NCBI RefSeq assembly: GCF_009792895.1
Contig: NZ_WSSC01000002.1
Location: forward strand, 248,001-312,000
Length of the DNA: 64,000 bases
Source: Pigmentibacter ruber
GTDB taxonomy: Bacteria; Bdellovibrionota_B; Oligoflexia; Silvanigrellales; Silvanigrellaceae
Reading direction: 5' to 3'
A program made the position numbers and the translations under genes. Positions 8,396-17,683 of this stretch are shown one piece after another (position 1 is the stretch's first letter; the number at the start of each line of letters is the position of its first letter). The notes under the pieces were generated by a model. The model saw only the letters and a program-made list of their open reading frames with translations, made no database searches and was not told the origin of the DNA.

Positions 8396-9361
8396 TTAAG
8401 GATTGAGATGAACTGAAATGAAGTCAGGAATGATCTTAACTAAAGATACATTTCCTGGAATTTTTAAGATAATAGGTTTGTCTTGCCAACCTGGTTTGAG
8501 GTCTGTAGCATCGATAAAAACTCTAACGTCGGAAGGATCGAGTTTATTAAGTATAATCCTTTGACCTGATACTTCAACATCTACTGAACTTGGACGTAAT
8601 TGTATTTTTGAAAAATTTCTTTTTGCTATGTTTTTAATTTCAATTGGGACAGAACGAAAGGTTCTATTAAATTTTTTTGGACCCAACGTGATAGCAACAA
8701 CAACGCTTTTTTCAATGGACTTAATCGCTGAAGATTCTTCAAGTTCAATATTTGCATCTGTAATTAAATTTTTATTAATGCCTTCTATAACAATAGGGAT
8801 TGTAAAAATATTTTGTGTTCTTGCAAGCTGTTGTCTTGCACCTGAAACTTTAATTTGTGAAGGTGTTACTTTAACTTGTTCTACCATTAAACCTGGTTGT
8901 GGTTCTCCTTTCAAAACCGCTTGGATAGGAAGAATTTTTTCTTGAATTTTGTCAATATCAACATCTATATATGGTCTCTCAATGATCATATTATATTGTT
9001 TAGGCAGTCTTGGAAAATTTTCTCTTCCAACTTTTACTCTTACTTTTCCAGGTGTTTCACTAATAATTTCAATTTCTCCAGTCAATTCGATGTCTGTAGG
9101 AGAAATTGAAAAAATAGAATTTTGTTGTTTTATTGTTACATCTAAGGTTCTTTCTTTTTGCCCAAGAATGATCATAGAAGGAGATGTAACTAATTTTACT
9201 CTAGCAACTTTTTCAAAAGTAAGATCTTTATCAGTTCTAACAATGAAAAAAATGACAATAGAAAATAAAAATGAAAGAACTTTTAACCAAAAATTATTAG
9301 TTATTAATTTAAATAATTCTCTTGCAATTGAAAGATTTTCTTGCTGTGGTCCAACTGGCAT
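8396..9361 (-). CDS. cdaR: YbbR-domain membrane protein (CdaR-like regulator of diadenylate cyclase)
   Basis: A 321-residue protein with one N-terminal membrane helix (about residues 20-45) followed by an extracytoplasmic region of repeated beta-rich YbbR domains. Typical repeat pieces are PIQAVLKGEPQPGLMVEQVKVTPSQI-type strands followed by VKVSGARQQL, then VPIEIKNIAKRNF and VDVEVSGQR. In Firmicutes CdaR binds and tunes the membrane diadenylate cyclase CdaA. Here the start codon shares one base with the cdaA stop (TAATG), so the two are translated together. The family call is from pattern and context. Confidence 0.85.
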   Translation of the reverse strand: MPVGPQQENLSIARELFKLITNNFWLKVLSFLFSIVIFFIVRTDKDLTFEKVARVKLVTSPSMIILGQKERTLDVTIKQQNSIFSISPTDIELTGEIEIISETPGKVRVKVGRENFPRLPKQYNMIIERPYIDVDIDKIQEKILPIQAVLKGEPQPGLMVEQVKVTPSQIKVSGARQQLARTQNIFTIPIVIEGINKNLITDANIELEESSAIKSIEKSVVVAITLGPKKFNRTFRSVPIEIKNIAKRNFSKIQLRPSSVDVEVSGQRIILNKLDPSDVRVFIDATDLKPGWQDKPIILKIPGNVSLVKIIPDFISVHLNP

Positions 9362-10755
9362 TATTTCGGTTCATCCTTTTGTTTTTTATCATTCAAATTA
9401 ATATCATCTTTCTTATTTTTTTCTTCGTCTTTTTTGTTTTTCTCTATAGGAGGATCTAATGGAATTCCACCAATTGAAACATCTCTTGGAGGAGGTGATT
9501 TAGGAATTGGAGGATCAAAACGATCTTCAGGAGCAATTTCTGTTATTGCTTTTAAAGCTTTATTTTTTTCACTACCATTTTTATTTTTATGATCATCATT
9601 TTCATTTAGATCATTCTCATCTTCAATGATATTTTCATTAATATTTTGAGTAATATTTAAATTTTGATTTTTACTTAAAATATTACTTGAAATAAATTGC
9701 ATATCATTAGACTTAATATCTTTTATTTTTGAGCTTCTTGGGAATCTAATATGAATATTATTAGGTATATTTGAGGCAATTTTATTTTCATATTCAACTT
9801 GTTGTATTGAAAGTTCTGCTTGTTGCATTGCCAAATTTTCAAGAGAAGATACTTTTCTTTGTAGCTGCTTATCGCTTTTTTTATAATTTTTACTAAAAGG
9901 AGAATTTAAAAATGATTTAGATTTTATATAAATTTTATGAATTTTAAAGATTACAAAATTTTCAAACCAATACATAATTTTAGAATTTTGTCCTCTTGGG
10001 AGTAATAAAATAGAAAGCATTTTTCTCGCTGCTTCTGAAGAACTTTGTCTTTGTAAGTTACCTTCCCATGCGATAGAAATATTTCCAGTTTCTTCACTTA
10101 CGACTAAAACAACAGCATCTGTTTCTTCTGATATACCAACTGCGGCACTATGTCTTGTCCCCATCTTTTTTGAAAATCTTGGATTTTTAGATAAAGGTAA
10201 TTGAGCAGATGCACAATTAATTCTATCTTTTTTTATAATTACAGCACCATCATGTAGTGGAGAAAATGACTGAAAAATGCTACTTAAAAGTTGCTCAGAC
10301 ACAACAGCATCAAGCATGATACTGTGATCATACAATTTATCTAATCCCACAGAACGTTCAAATACTATAAGCGCTCCAATTCTTTCATGACTTAAAGATT
10401 TAGCGGCATTTGTAATTTCTTCTATAATGTTTGTACCAGAAACGGAATCAAGACCAGTAGCAAAAGGTCCTCTACCAAATCGAGTTAGAAGACGGCGTAT
10501 ATCATCTTGAAAGAGAACTATAACTACAATAATAAAGGAGGAGTAAAATTTACTTATAATCCAATGCAATGTATCAAATTGTAGCATACTTGAAAAAACA
10601 TAAGTAATAAAAATTACGAGCATGCCTATCAACACTTGGGCCGCACGAGTACCTTTAAGCATTGATATAATTTGATAAAGCAAAAATGCGACCAATGATA
10701 TGTCGATAAATGCTTTCCAAGAAATTATAGATTTAATTGACTCTAAGTAATTCAT
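9361..10755 (-). CDS. cdaA: Membrane diadenylate cyclase (c-di-AMP synthase) with long C-terminal tail
   Basis: CdaA makes cyclic di-AMP from two ATP. The 464-residue protein has three membrane helices in the first 82 residues, then the DAC domain with the DGA motif at 169-171 (LHDGAVII) and GTRHSAAVGISEETDA at 199-214. In most DAC enzymes the second motif is RHR; here it is RHS, with Ser203 in place of the second Arg. The catalytic domain ends near residue 255, and the remaining 200 residues are a Lys/Asn/Gln-rich, then Pro/Asp-rich, probably disordered tail that CdaA proteins (about 270 residues) usually lack. The SD GGAAGG lies unusually close to the ATG. It follows lolA by 11 bases. Confidence 0.9.
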   Translation of the reverse strand: MNYLESIKSIISWKAFIDISLVAFLLYQIISMLKGTRAAQVLIGMLVIFITYVFSSMLQFDTLHWIISKFYSSFIIVVIVLFQDDIRRLLTRFGRGPFATGLDSVSGTNIIEEITNAAKSLSHERIGALIVFERSVGLDKLYDHSIMLDAVVSEQLLSSIFQSFSPLHDGAVIIKKDRINCASAQLPLSKNPRFSKKMGTRHSAAVGISEETDAVVLVVSEETGNISIAWEGNLQRQSSSEAARKMLSILLLPRGQNSKIMYWFENFVIFKIHKIYIKSKSFLNSPFSKNYKKSDKQLQRKVSSLENLAMQQAELSIQQVEYENKIASNIPNNIHIRFPRSSKIKDIKSNDMQFISSNILSKNQNLNITQNINENIIEDENDLNENDDHKNKNGSEKNKALKAITEIAPEDRFDPPIPKSPPPRDVSIGGIPLDPPIEKNKKDEEKNKKDDINLNDKKQKDEPK

Positions 10756-10766
10756 TCCTTCCCATT

Positions 10767-11501
10767 TTATAGCTTATCCACAACGATTCCCTGTGGTGGT
10801 TTAAACTCAAAAACTTCATCACTAAATTTTTTAGATGAGTAGTCATTGAAAAGTAATCTTGTTCTGTTTCCGTTGGTTTGAACAATTCTTAACTCTTGAA
10901 TGAGACCTGTCTTCACCTGAATAACAGCGTATAAAACTTTTTGCTGTTTGTCTTCTTTAGGGATGAGTCTTAAATGGATATCATCGTCATTTTGCAGTGG
11001 AGGAGTGTCAGATTTAACATACGGTGTATTTATGTTCTCGTTTGTCTTTTGATCATCAGGTTTTTTCCAAGCGGATACGTTATAGAATTTTTTGATATTT
11101 GCTAGATTAGTTAACAGTTGAACAAATGCTAATTCATTAGCATTTGCTTGCAAGCTTTGAGCATGTTTTAATTCGGGAATATATTTCCAAAAATTTTTAC
11201 TATTAGAAACATAAATTTCTTGACGAGGGGAAATAATTTCAAATCTAAAAGATGCTGGTTTTTTGATATGAAGAATTCCATCAGATGATGAAATTTTTTC
11301 ACGCAGAGCAGAATATATCTCTTGTTTGAAATTAACTGAAAAAAAGTCTTGTTTTGAAGCAGTTTTTAAAATTTCAAGGTATTTTTTTTCAAAAATAGTT
11401 TCACTACTAGCATCTTGTTTTTTTTCAGCAAAAACTGATGAAATAATAATTAAAAAGGAAAAAATTATACCAATAAATTTAATAAAGTTATTTTTCAACA
11501 T
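10767..11501 (-). CDS. lolA: Outer-membrane lipoprotein carrier protein LolA family
   Basis: LolA ferries lipoproteins through the periplasm from LolCDE to the outer membrane. The 244-residue product has a signal peptide (hydrophobic 8-25, ending SVFAEKK), then the LolA pattern: FFSVNFKQEIYSA, GILHIKKPASFRFE, FWKYIPELKHAQS. An Asp/Thr-rich insertion around residues 140-170 lengthens it relative to the roughly 180-residue mature E. coli protein. SD GAGGT sits 4 bases before the ATG. It is in the same run as lgt, so two steps of lipoprotein biogenesis are encoded close together. Confidence 0.83.
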   Translation of the reverse strand: MLKNNFIKFIGIIFSFLIIISSVFAEKKQDASSETIFEKKYLEILKTASKQDFFSVNFKQEIYSALREKISSSDGILHIKKPASFRFEIISPRQEIYVSNSKNFWKYIPELKHAQSLQANANELAFVQLLTNLANIKKFYNVSAWKKPDDQKTNENINTPYVKSDTPPLQNDDDIHLRLIPKEDKQQKVLYAVIQVKTGLIQELRIVQTNGNRTRLLFNDYSSKKFSDEVFEFKPPQGIVVDKL

Positions 11502-11987
11502 TTATACCTCATTAAAAAAATAATTAAATTCATAAACATTTTGACATATACAAAATAATTCTGAACTTGGATTTATAAAATTAGTAAGAGAAAGTTCTTC
11601 CATCCAATTTATAAAATTACTGTAAAAATTACTATAATTATAAATAATTATAGGCTTTTTTTGTGATAATTTTTTATTATAATTTATACAAAAAAGAAGG
11701 TCATCTAAAGTTTCTAATCCACCAGGCAAAAAAATTAGGATATCTGATTTAATAAATTTTTCTTCTTTACTTTTAATTAGACTAAATTTGTTTAGTTTAT
11801 TTTGTTGTAAACTTCCTTCCATAATAGAAGCTGTTAATGGAGAATTTTGTTGATTTTCTAAAATTATATTACACGATAATTTTCCAAAATAGGTACCAAT
11901 ATTATATCCTTCTGAAATTAAGTCATTTGGTAAGTTATTTGCTGTGGAATAATAAAAAGCAATAACTGGCGGATGAACTGTATTCAT
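11502..11987 (-). CDS. LOG-like Rossmann-fold protein with altered active-site motif
   Basis: The 161-residue product resembles the LOG/TIGR00730 family (cytokinin riboside monophosphate phosphoribohydrolases, earlier called lysine decarboxylase-like). The hallmark of the family is PGGxGTxxE; here it reads PGGLETLDD, so the second Gly and the catalytic Glu are changed to Glu and Asp. The rest is short and diverged. I start at ATG 11987, because GGAGGT lies at a proper distance from it and overlaps the alternative ATG five codons upstream (12002). Its stop is next to the lolA start. Catalytic activity is doubtful. Confidence 0.6.
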   Translation of the reverse strand: MNTVHPPVIAFYYSTANNLPNDLISEGYNIGTYFGKLSCNIILENQQNSPLTASIMEGSLQQNKLNKFSLIKSKEEKFIKSDILIFLPGGLETLDDLLFCINYNKKLSQKKPIIIYNYSNFYSNFINWMEELSLTNFINPSSELFCICQNVYEFNYFFNEV

Positions 11988-12059
11988 TATTAAGACCTCC
12001 ATTGTTGAAGATACTAATTTATTTTTTTAAAAAAAAGAATAAAAAAATGAGAAGTTCAG

Positions 12060-12866
12060 TTAAATATTGAAATCAACATTTATTCCGTACCATGATTTAT
12101 TGACTTCATCACGGTAGACAATAGGTGACATATTTAAATTATGAATAAGTTTTTCTTGTTTTTTTTCATTAACTTCTTCCACTCTAAAAAAGACAAAAGC
12201 TGAAATAATTGTTCCTACAATAGCTCCTGTAATTACATCACTAGTATTATGAGCATTATCGGTAACTCTTGAGGCAGCAATAATACTTGCTCCCGTAAAA
12301 ATCAAGCTAGCATAAGTCCAATTTAGCAAAGAAGAATCTGAATACTTGAATAATAAAGCAGAGGAGTAAGTTGCGAATGTAAAAGCATGTGAAGCGTGAC
12401 CACTAAAAAATGAATATTTATCATCAATTGAAGGCTGATTTCCTTGAGAAACCTTCTTATCATAGAAAGGTCTTTTTCTTTGGAAAGTAACTTTAGCTGT
12501 AGAAGTAGCAACTTCTGTCAAAAGATGTGCATGTATCCAACCGATACCGTGCCTATATGTTGGAAAGTCACTTGAATAGAGGCTAAGACCTCCAATAATT
12601 GCAGCAGAAGTACCTAAAGCATAAGGTAATAGTTTCGAGCGAGGATATGTGGTCTCTTTGGGATCTTTATCCGCAACTTCATTATTAAAGGGCCATAGTG
12701 GTGTGGATCGCATAGAACTATATTGATTAATTCCAGCAATAAGACCAATTTCAAGAGGAATTGTAAAAATGTCTTGTTTCCATTCCCCAGGATTAAAACT
12801 AGACCAATTTGATAATTTTTCTTCATAATGCTGGGGAATAGTTTGTGGAGGAAGATCTAAAGTCAT
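12060..12866 (-). CDS. PAP2 superfamily membrane phosphatase
   Basis: A 268-residue protein carrying all three phosphatidic-acid-phosphatase motifs: K125-x6-RP (KVTFQRKRP), SGH at 155-157 (FFSGHASHAF) and SR-x5-H-x2-SD (SRVTDNAHNTSD). Hydrophobic segments lie around residues 82-100 and 160-230. PAP2 enzymes remove phosphate from lipid phosphates such as undecaprenyl pyrophosphate, phosphatidate or lipid A. The start overlaps the lgt stop by 4 bases (ATGA), so the two are probably co-translated. Recycling of undecaprenyl pyrophosphate or lipid A modification would suit the envelope setting, but the substrate is not shown by sequence. Confidence 0.87.
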   Translation of the reverse strand: MTLDLPPQTIPQHYEEKLSNWSSFNPGEWKQDIFTIPLEIGLIAGINQYSSMRSTPLWPFNNEVADKDPKETTYPRSKLLPYALGTSAAIIGGLSLYSSDFPTYRHGIGWIHAHLLTEVATSTAKVTFQRKRPFYDKKVSQGNQPSIDDKYSFFSGHASHAFTFATYSSALLFKYSDSSLLNWTYASLIFTGASIIAASRVTDNAHNTSDVITGAIVGTIISAFVFFRVEEVNEKKQEKLIHNLNMSPIVYRDEVNKSWYGINVDFNI

Positions 12867-14020
12867 TTCTTTTTCTCTGAGTTATGCATTCTTATAAATT
12901 GATCCATTCTAGTTTGCCATTCTTGGCCTCCTTCTAGGATATTTTTGCGTGATAGATACATCAAAAAACACCCAAAGAAAAAGAAGAAAAAGCATAATAT
13001 TTGACCCATAGTAATTACTTGCCAATTAGGTGTTCCTGGAAACGCATTTAATGGTTGCCAAGTAAAATTATTTAAATAGAAATAGTTAATTTGAGCGTCT
13101 GCAGCTCTAAAATATTCAACAATAAAACGATAAAAGCAATAAAACATAATGAAACAAGCAGATATTGTGCCTTCTCTGTGTTTCCAACGGGAAATAATAA
13201 ATAAAGTAACAAAAAGCCCCCAGCCTTCACCCAAACTTTGATAAATTTGGCTAGGATGTCTTGCAACATTTCCGCCATCAGGAAAGATAATTGCCCAAGG
13301 GACATTGCTTTCAACAGCGCGCCCCCATAGCTCACCGTTTAAAAAATTTCCAATTCGTCCCATACCAATTCCTATAGGAATAATGCGAACCAATTTATCA
13401 GTTAAATGGAAAAAAGGAATATTGTTTTTTCTGCAATAAAAAATGATTGCTAATGAAACTCCAATTATTCCACCGTGAAATGAAAGCCCACCTTCCCATG
13501 TAGCAATTGCATCTAGAGGACGATCTTTATAGTAATCCCAGTTGTAAATGAAAACATAAACTAATCTAGCTCCAACGAGCATTCCTAAAATACAAAAAGT
13601 AATTAAATTCATTAACATGGCTTCGGTTAGCATCAGAGTTTTTTTGCGAATCCAGTGCATGCAGCCAACATAGACGGCAATAAAACCAATTAGGTACATT
13701 GTGCTATACCAGCGTAAGCCCCAATTTACATTTAATACTTGCAAACAGTACAAGACTCCTAGAACAACAAAGGAATAAATAAGTATCGTTTGAATGAGTT
13801 CCCAGTTCTGGAGTTTTTTTAGAGCAATTGAATTTTTAGGATTTTTTAGCTCTAGTTTTGTGTTTTGAATTTTTAGGCGTGTAAAAAAATAACCTCCACC
13901 AAAAACAATAAGAAGAGAAAGAATCCCCCACCAAGTAGTTACCCAATTAAAATTTATATTTTTGACTTGAAAAACAAAGGGACTTAAGTCAAATGTCCAA
14001 TAAGATTGCGATGGTATCAT
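12863..14020 (-). CDS. lgt: Prolipoprotein diacylglyceryl transferase with extra N-terminal membrane region
   Basis: Lgt transfers diacylglycerol from phosphatidylglycerol to the lipobox Cys of prolipoproteins. The signature GRIGNFLNGELWGR and the HGGIIG segment are intact. At 385 residues it is about 100 longer than usual. The family N-terminus (short strand, then RWYGLMYLIGF) is here split: SYWTFDLSPF is followed by two extra hydrophobic segments and a charged loop before LRWYSTMYLIGF. I start at ATG 14020 (MIPSQS...), with GAGGAG about 10 bases upstream and the family-like N-terminus; an in-frame ATG at 14059 is possible but has no good ribosome site. Confidence 0.93.
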   Translation of the reverse strand: MIPSQSYWTFDLSPFVFQVKNINFNWVTTWWGILSLLIVFGGGYFFTRLKIQNTKLELKNPKNSIALKKLQNWELIQTILIYSFVVLGVLYCLQVLNVNWGLRWYSTMYLIGFIAVYVGCMHWIRKKTLMLTEAMLMNLITFCILGMLVGARLVYVFIYNWDYYKDRPLDAIATWEGGLSFHGGIIGVSLAIIFYCRKNNIPFFHLTDKLVRIIPIGIGMGRIGNFLNGELWGRAVESNVPWAIIFPDGGNVARHPSQIYQSLGEGWGLFVTLFIISRWKHREGTISACFIMFYCFYRFIVEYFRAADAQINYFYLNNFTWQPLNAFPGTPNWQVITMGQILCFFFFFFGCFLMYLSRKNILEGGQEWQTRMDQFIRMHNSEKKK

Positions 14021-14140
14021 GTCCTGCTGTCTCCTCTTGTATGCTTTGAAATTTATCATACACTAGCTTTCTGTATGACAGTAGGTTGCTTTGATCAAGC
14101 AAGCAATGCGTATTAAAGTATGCTTGATTTTGGAGTTTAT

Positions 14141-17100
14141 ATGAAAAAGATTCTCTTCCTTTTTTTGTTTTTAATTTTCCTTTCTTGCATACCAGTATTT
14201 GGTGGAATTGGTTATGTAGCTTGGCAAGTTTATGCTGGAAACTATGCGGATTTCGAAAAATCAAGAATTATTGAAATTCTTTCGAAAGAAACAGTTCTGT
14301 ATTATGCAGATGGTCAATCACAATTAGGAAGTTTGTTTGGTCAAGAGCATAGAATCTATGTAAATATTGATCAAATTCCACAAGCAATGAAAGATTCTAT
14401 AGTTGCTGCGGAAGATGAAGATTTTTACACCAATATTGGGATTGATCCAAAAGGGATAGTTAGAGCTGCAATTCATAATATAATATTTAAAACAAGGCAG
14501 GGTGCTTCAACTATAACTCAACAAACAGTAAAAAATTTATTTGGACGAAAAGAAACAGATTTATATACAAAATTTCAAGAAATGATAAATGCTTTCAAAC
14601 TTGAAAAAATGTATTCAAAAGATCAAATTCTTGAGTTTTACTTAAATCAGTTTCATGTCACAGGTAATGGCAGAGGAGTTGGTGTTGCAGCAAAATATTA
14701 TTTTAATAAAAATGTAGAGGATTTAAATTTAATAGAATCTGCATTTATTGCAGGAAGTGTAAAAGGACCTGAAAAATATAATCCATTTACTAAAACTTCT
14801 GTTGTTGCGCAAGAAAAAGCTAGAAGAGAAGCATTAATTAGAAAAAATTATGTTTTAGAAAGATTATTAAAAACTCAAAAAATAACTAAACAGCAATATG
14901 AAGAATCAGTAAAGGAACAGGTTCCGTTCAATCAAGGTAAGTTCCAGTTTAATGAATTAGCCGTAAATCAAATAATATTAAAACAACTTTCTCGACCTGA
15001 GATTTTAACCGCAATAGGTGCAAATAATGTTGATGAAGTTGGTACAATGGGATTAAGACTTACGACTACTTTAGAAAAAAATATTCAATCTGCTTCTCAA
15101 TATGGGTTAAGACAAAATTTAAGTCGTATACAAATTATTCTTAATGGTTTTAGTGCTGAGCCTCAATCAAATTTTGTAAATATTCAGCGACCAGATCTAT
15201 ATGGATTTTATGTAGGTAAAGTCGAATCTATAGATAAATCAGCAGAAAGTGAGAAAGTAACAGTTAGTTTTGGAATTCCTACTTGCATTATTAATACAGA
15301 AGCTCTTGGAAGAACCGCAATTATAGCAGATCAGCCTTACAAACGTGGAAAGAAAAAATCATTAGAAGTACTGTTATCATCACTTCATGTAGGTCAGTAT
15401 GTTTTAACTAGTGTCAGTAAGATAAAAGATAATCAATTATTTTGTGATTTAGAATCAAGACCAAGAGTTCAAGGTGCTGCGATAGTTTTAGATAAAGGAA
15501 AAATAGTGGCAATGGCTGGTGGGTTTTCTTCTAATGAGTATAACCGTGCTATTTTTGCTGAGAGACAACCTGGTTCTTCCTTCAAATTACCAGTTTATTA
15601 TGCGGCTCAACAATTAGGTTGGACAGTACTCGATCCTTTGCCAAATATTCGTGATGCTTTTATTTGGCAAGGAGTTTTCTACTTTCCTCGTCCTGATCAT
15701 GCTATTAGTAGTTTAGAAACAACAATTTTGGGAGCAGGAGCAAAATCAGAAAACTTATCCAGTGTTTGGTTATTAAAACATTTATTGGATAAATTAACTT
15801 ATGATCAATATCTTGACCTATTAAATTTCCTTGAAATTTCTGGGAAGGGAAAAACTTTAGAACAAACATTAAGCTTAATTGCTAATAAATTTAATGCTTC
15901 TGCTGATAATGAGATTTATATAAAGAGTGGGATATTAGAAAAAGTTAAAACAGATATGTTATCTGATTTAAGTGTAATTGGCAACAATAGATTAAAAATT
16001 TTTCTAAGAACATTACATTATGGGAATGGCTTCGAAAAGCAAGAACAAATCATTGGAGACGATAAGGAATTACCTCCAAAAGAAAAAGAATTAAGATTAA
16101 ATATCTTAAAAAATAACTTGTTACGTTGGAATAAATTATCAATACAAGCAAAAAAAGCGATTGATTCGTTAAATAAAATTGTAGGAGGATCTAATCTTGC
16201 AGAAGTTGACAGAGATTTATTATCTTCTTTTGCCAAAAATGATGATGGAAATCTTGTTTTTCTTGGAAATAGTCCTTGGAAACCAGAAGTTACTTCTGCT
16301 TTAGTTTCTTCTACTAAATTAACTCCGTTAAATTTTGATTCATTGTTAACATACGTTAAAGCTAATCCAAATTTATTAAATTCATCTTCAGTGTTACTTG
16401 ATGGTATAGTAAACGTATCAATTATAGATTCCATAAATTCTGATTTAAACAAAAAATGGAAAGATGTACAATCTGCTCCTGCATTAGAAAGATTATATTG
16501 GAACTCTGATTTTAGATATTCGTTAGCTATGTACTACGCTGCGAATATGGTAAATGATATGGGTGTTCAAGAACCTTTAAAATGGGTACCTTCTTTTTCT
16601 TTAGGTTCAAATGATGTTACACTTGCAGACCTTGCTTTAATGTATCAAACATTTTTAACCGGTAAAACGTATCGTTACTTTAACACGGCGCAACCTAATC
16701 AGTTGTTACTTATAAAACGTATTGAGGATGCAAATGGAAACTTATTGTGGGAAGCAAAAGCAAAAGAATTTCAATTTTCAGATAATTTTTATTCTGCACC
16801 TACATTAAATACATTGCGCGGCACGGTAACAGCTGGAACGGCATACATATTAAATAAAAGTGTTATTCTTCGTTCAAACGATGAAGAAATTGATAAACAA
16901 TTATTATCGTCACCAATCAAAGTACCAGCTTTTGGAAAAACTGGTACAACAAATGAATATAAGAATGGTACATATATTGGCTTCCTACCATACCCTACTA
17001 CAAAAGGAGATATTCTTTCCCCCGATAATTCATTTACTATAGCAACATATATTGGCTACGATAGTAACGAACCAATGGTAAGAAAAGGGTATAGAGTTTA

Positions 17101-17683
17101 CGGTGGAGCAGCTATCCCTGCTTGGGAAGAAATTGCTGTAGCAATCATTAAAGACCAAGATTACGCTGAAAAACTAGATTGGAAATTTCTGCATAGTAAA
17201 AAAGCTCACGTCATCCCGTTTGACTATGGATCTGGACTTTCACAAGTCGTTGTTCCAATAAATTCAGGTGTGACTGTCTCAGCACAAGATCCAGATGATG
17301 ATGAAAAATCTCAGGTAGATAACCCATATGCCAACGATTACTCTGACACTGGACAACGTTTATTTAAAGTTTACTTACAAGGTTCAACTTCTGATGGAGT
17401 ATTTATTCCAAAAAGGAAGGTGTCATTTTACAATCCCGTACCTCCACCATCTGCTCCTGTAATAAGTTTAGGAACTTCAGAATCAACTTCTGAAAGTCCT
17501 GAAAAACAGACTAATACAGCTCCCATTGTCCCTGTTCCTTTATCAAGTTTTTCAGGCAAACAAACAAATGATGATAAATCATCATTAGATTCAGCAGATG
17601 ATGAAGAGCTGCCAAAGGCAAAATTGGGTGATAAAAGTAACGATGATATTCCTCCTCCACCACCTGTTTTACAAAAAAATTAA
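14141..17683 (+). CDS. Class A penicillin-binding protein (bifunctional transglycosylase/transpeptidase), enlarged
   Basis: A 1180-residue PBP1-type enzyme that polymerises and cross-links peptidoglycan. A membrane anchor (residues 3-25) is followed by the GT51 domain: AAEDEDFYTN with catalytic Glu91, and RQGASTITQQ. The usual His of EDxxFYxHxG is Asn98 here. The transpeptidase has S479-x-x-K482, SEN at 536-538 and KTG at 933-935. The 395 residues between SEN and KTG are far more than in ordinary class A PBPs, meaning a large insertion (about residues 555-820). The C-terminus is a Pro/Ser/Asp-rich tail. I start at 14141, with GGAG five bases before it, rather than ATG 14120. The final TAA overlaps the stop of the opposite gene. 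Confidence 0.9.
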   Translation: MKKILFLFLFLIFLSCIPVFGGIGYVAWQVYAGNYADFEKSRIIEILSKETVLYYADGQSQLGSLFGQEHRIYVNIDQIPQAMKDSIVAAEDEDFYTNIGIDPKGIVRAAIHNIIFKTRQGASTITQQTVKNLFGRKETDLYTKFQEMINAFKLEKMYSKDQILEFYLNQFHVTGNGRGVGVAAKYYFNKNVEDLNLIESAFIAGSVKGPEKYNPFTKTSVVAQEKARREALIRKNYVLERLLKTQKITKQQYEESVKEQVPFNQGKFQFNELAVNQIILKQLSRPEILTAIGANNVDEVGTMGLRLTTTLEKNIQSASQYGLRQNLSRIQIILNGFSAEPQSNFVNIQRPDLYGFYVGKVESIDKSAESEKVTVSFGIPTCIINTEALGRTAIIADQPYKRGKKKSLEVLLSSLHVGQYVLTSVSKIKDNQLFCDLESRPRVQGAAIVLDKGKIVAMAGGFSSNEYNRAIFAERQPGSSFKLPVYYAAQQLGWTVLDPLPNIRDAFIWQGVFYFPRPDHAISSLETTILGAGAKSENLSSVWLLKHLLDKLTYDQYLDLLNFLEISGKGKTLEQTLSLIANKFNASADNEIYIKSGILEKVKTDMLSDLSVIGNNRLKIFLRTLHYGNGFEKQEQIIGDDKELPPKEKELRLNILKNNLLRWNKLSIQAKKAIDSLNKIVGGSNLAEVDRDLLSSFAKNDDGNLVFLGNSPWKPEVTSALVSSTKLTPLNFDSLLTYVKANPNLLNSSSVLLDGIVNVSIIDSINSDLNKKWKDVQSAPALERLYWNSDFRYSLAMYYAANMVNDMGVQEPLKWVPSFSLGSNDVTLADLALMYQTFLTGKTYRYFNTAQPNQLLLIKRIEDANGNLLWEAKAKEFQFSDNFYSAPTLNTLRGTVTAGTAYILNKSVILRSNDEEIDKQLLSSPIKVPAFGKTGTTNEYKNGTYIGFLPYPTTKGDILSPDNSFTIATYIGYDSNEPMVRKGYRVYGGAAIPAWEEIAVAIIKDQDYAEKLDWKFLHSKKAHVIPFDYGSGLSQVVVPINSGVTVSAQDPDDDEKSQVDNPYANDYSDTGQRLFKVYLQGSTSDGVFIPKRKVSFYNPVPPPSAPVISLGTSESTSESPEKQTNTAPIVPVPLSSFSGKQTNDDKSSLDSADDEELPKAKLGDKSNDDIPPPPPVLQKN

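Noticed and set aside
11988-12002. Upstream ATG for the LOG-like gene
   Set aside because: It overlaps GGAGGT, which is placed correctly for the ATG at 11987 instead.
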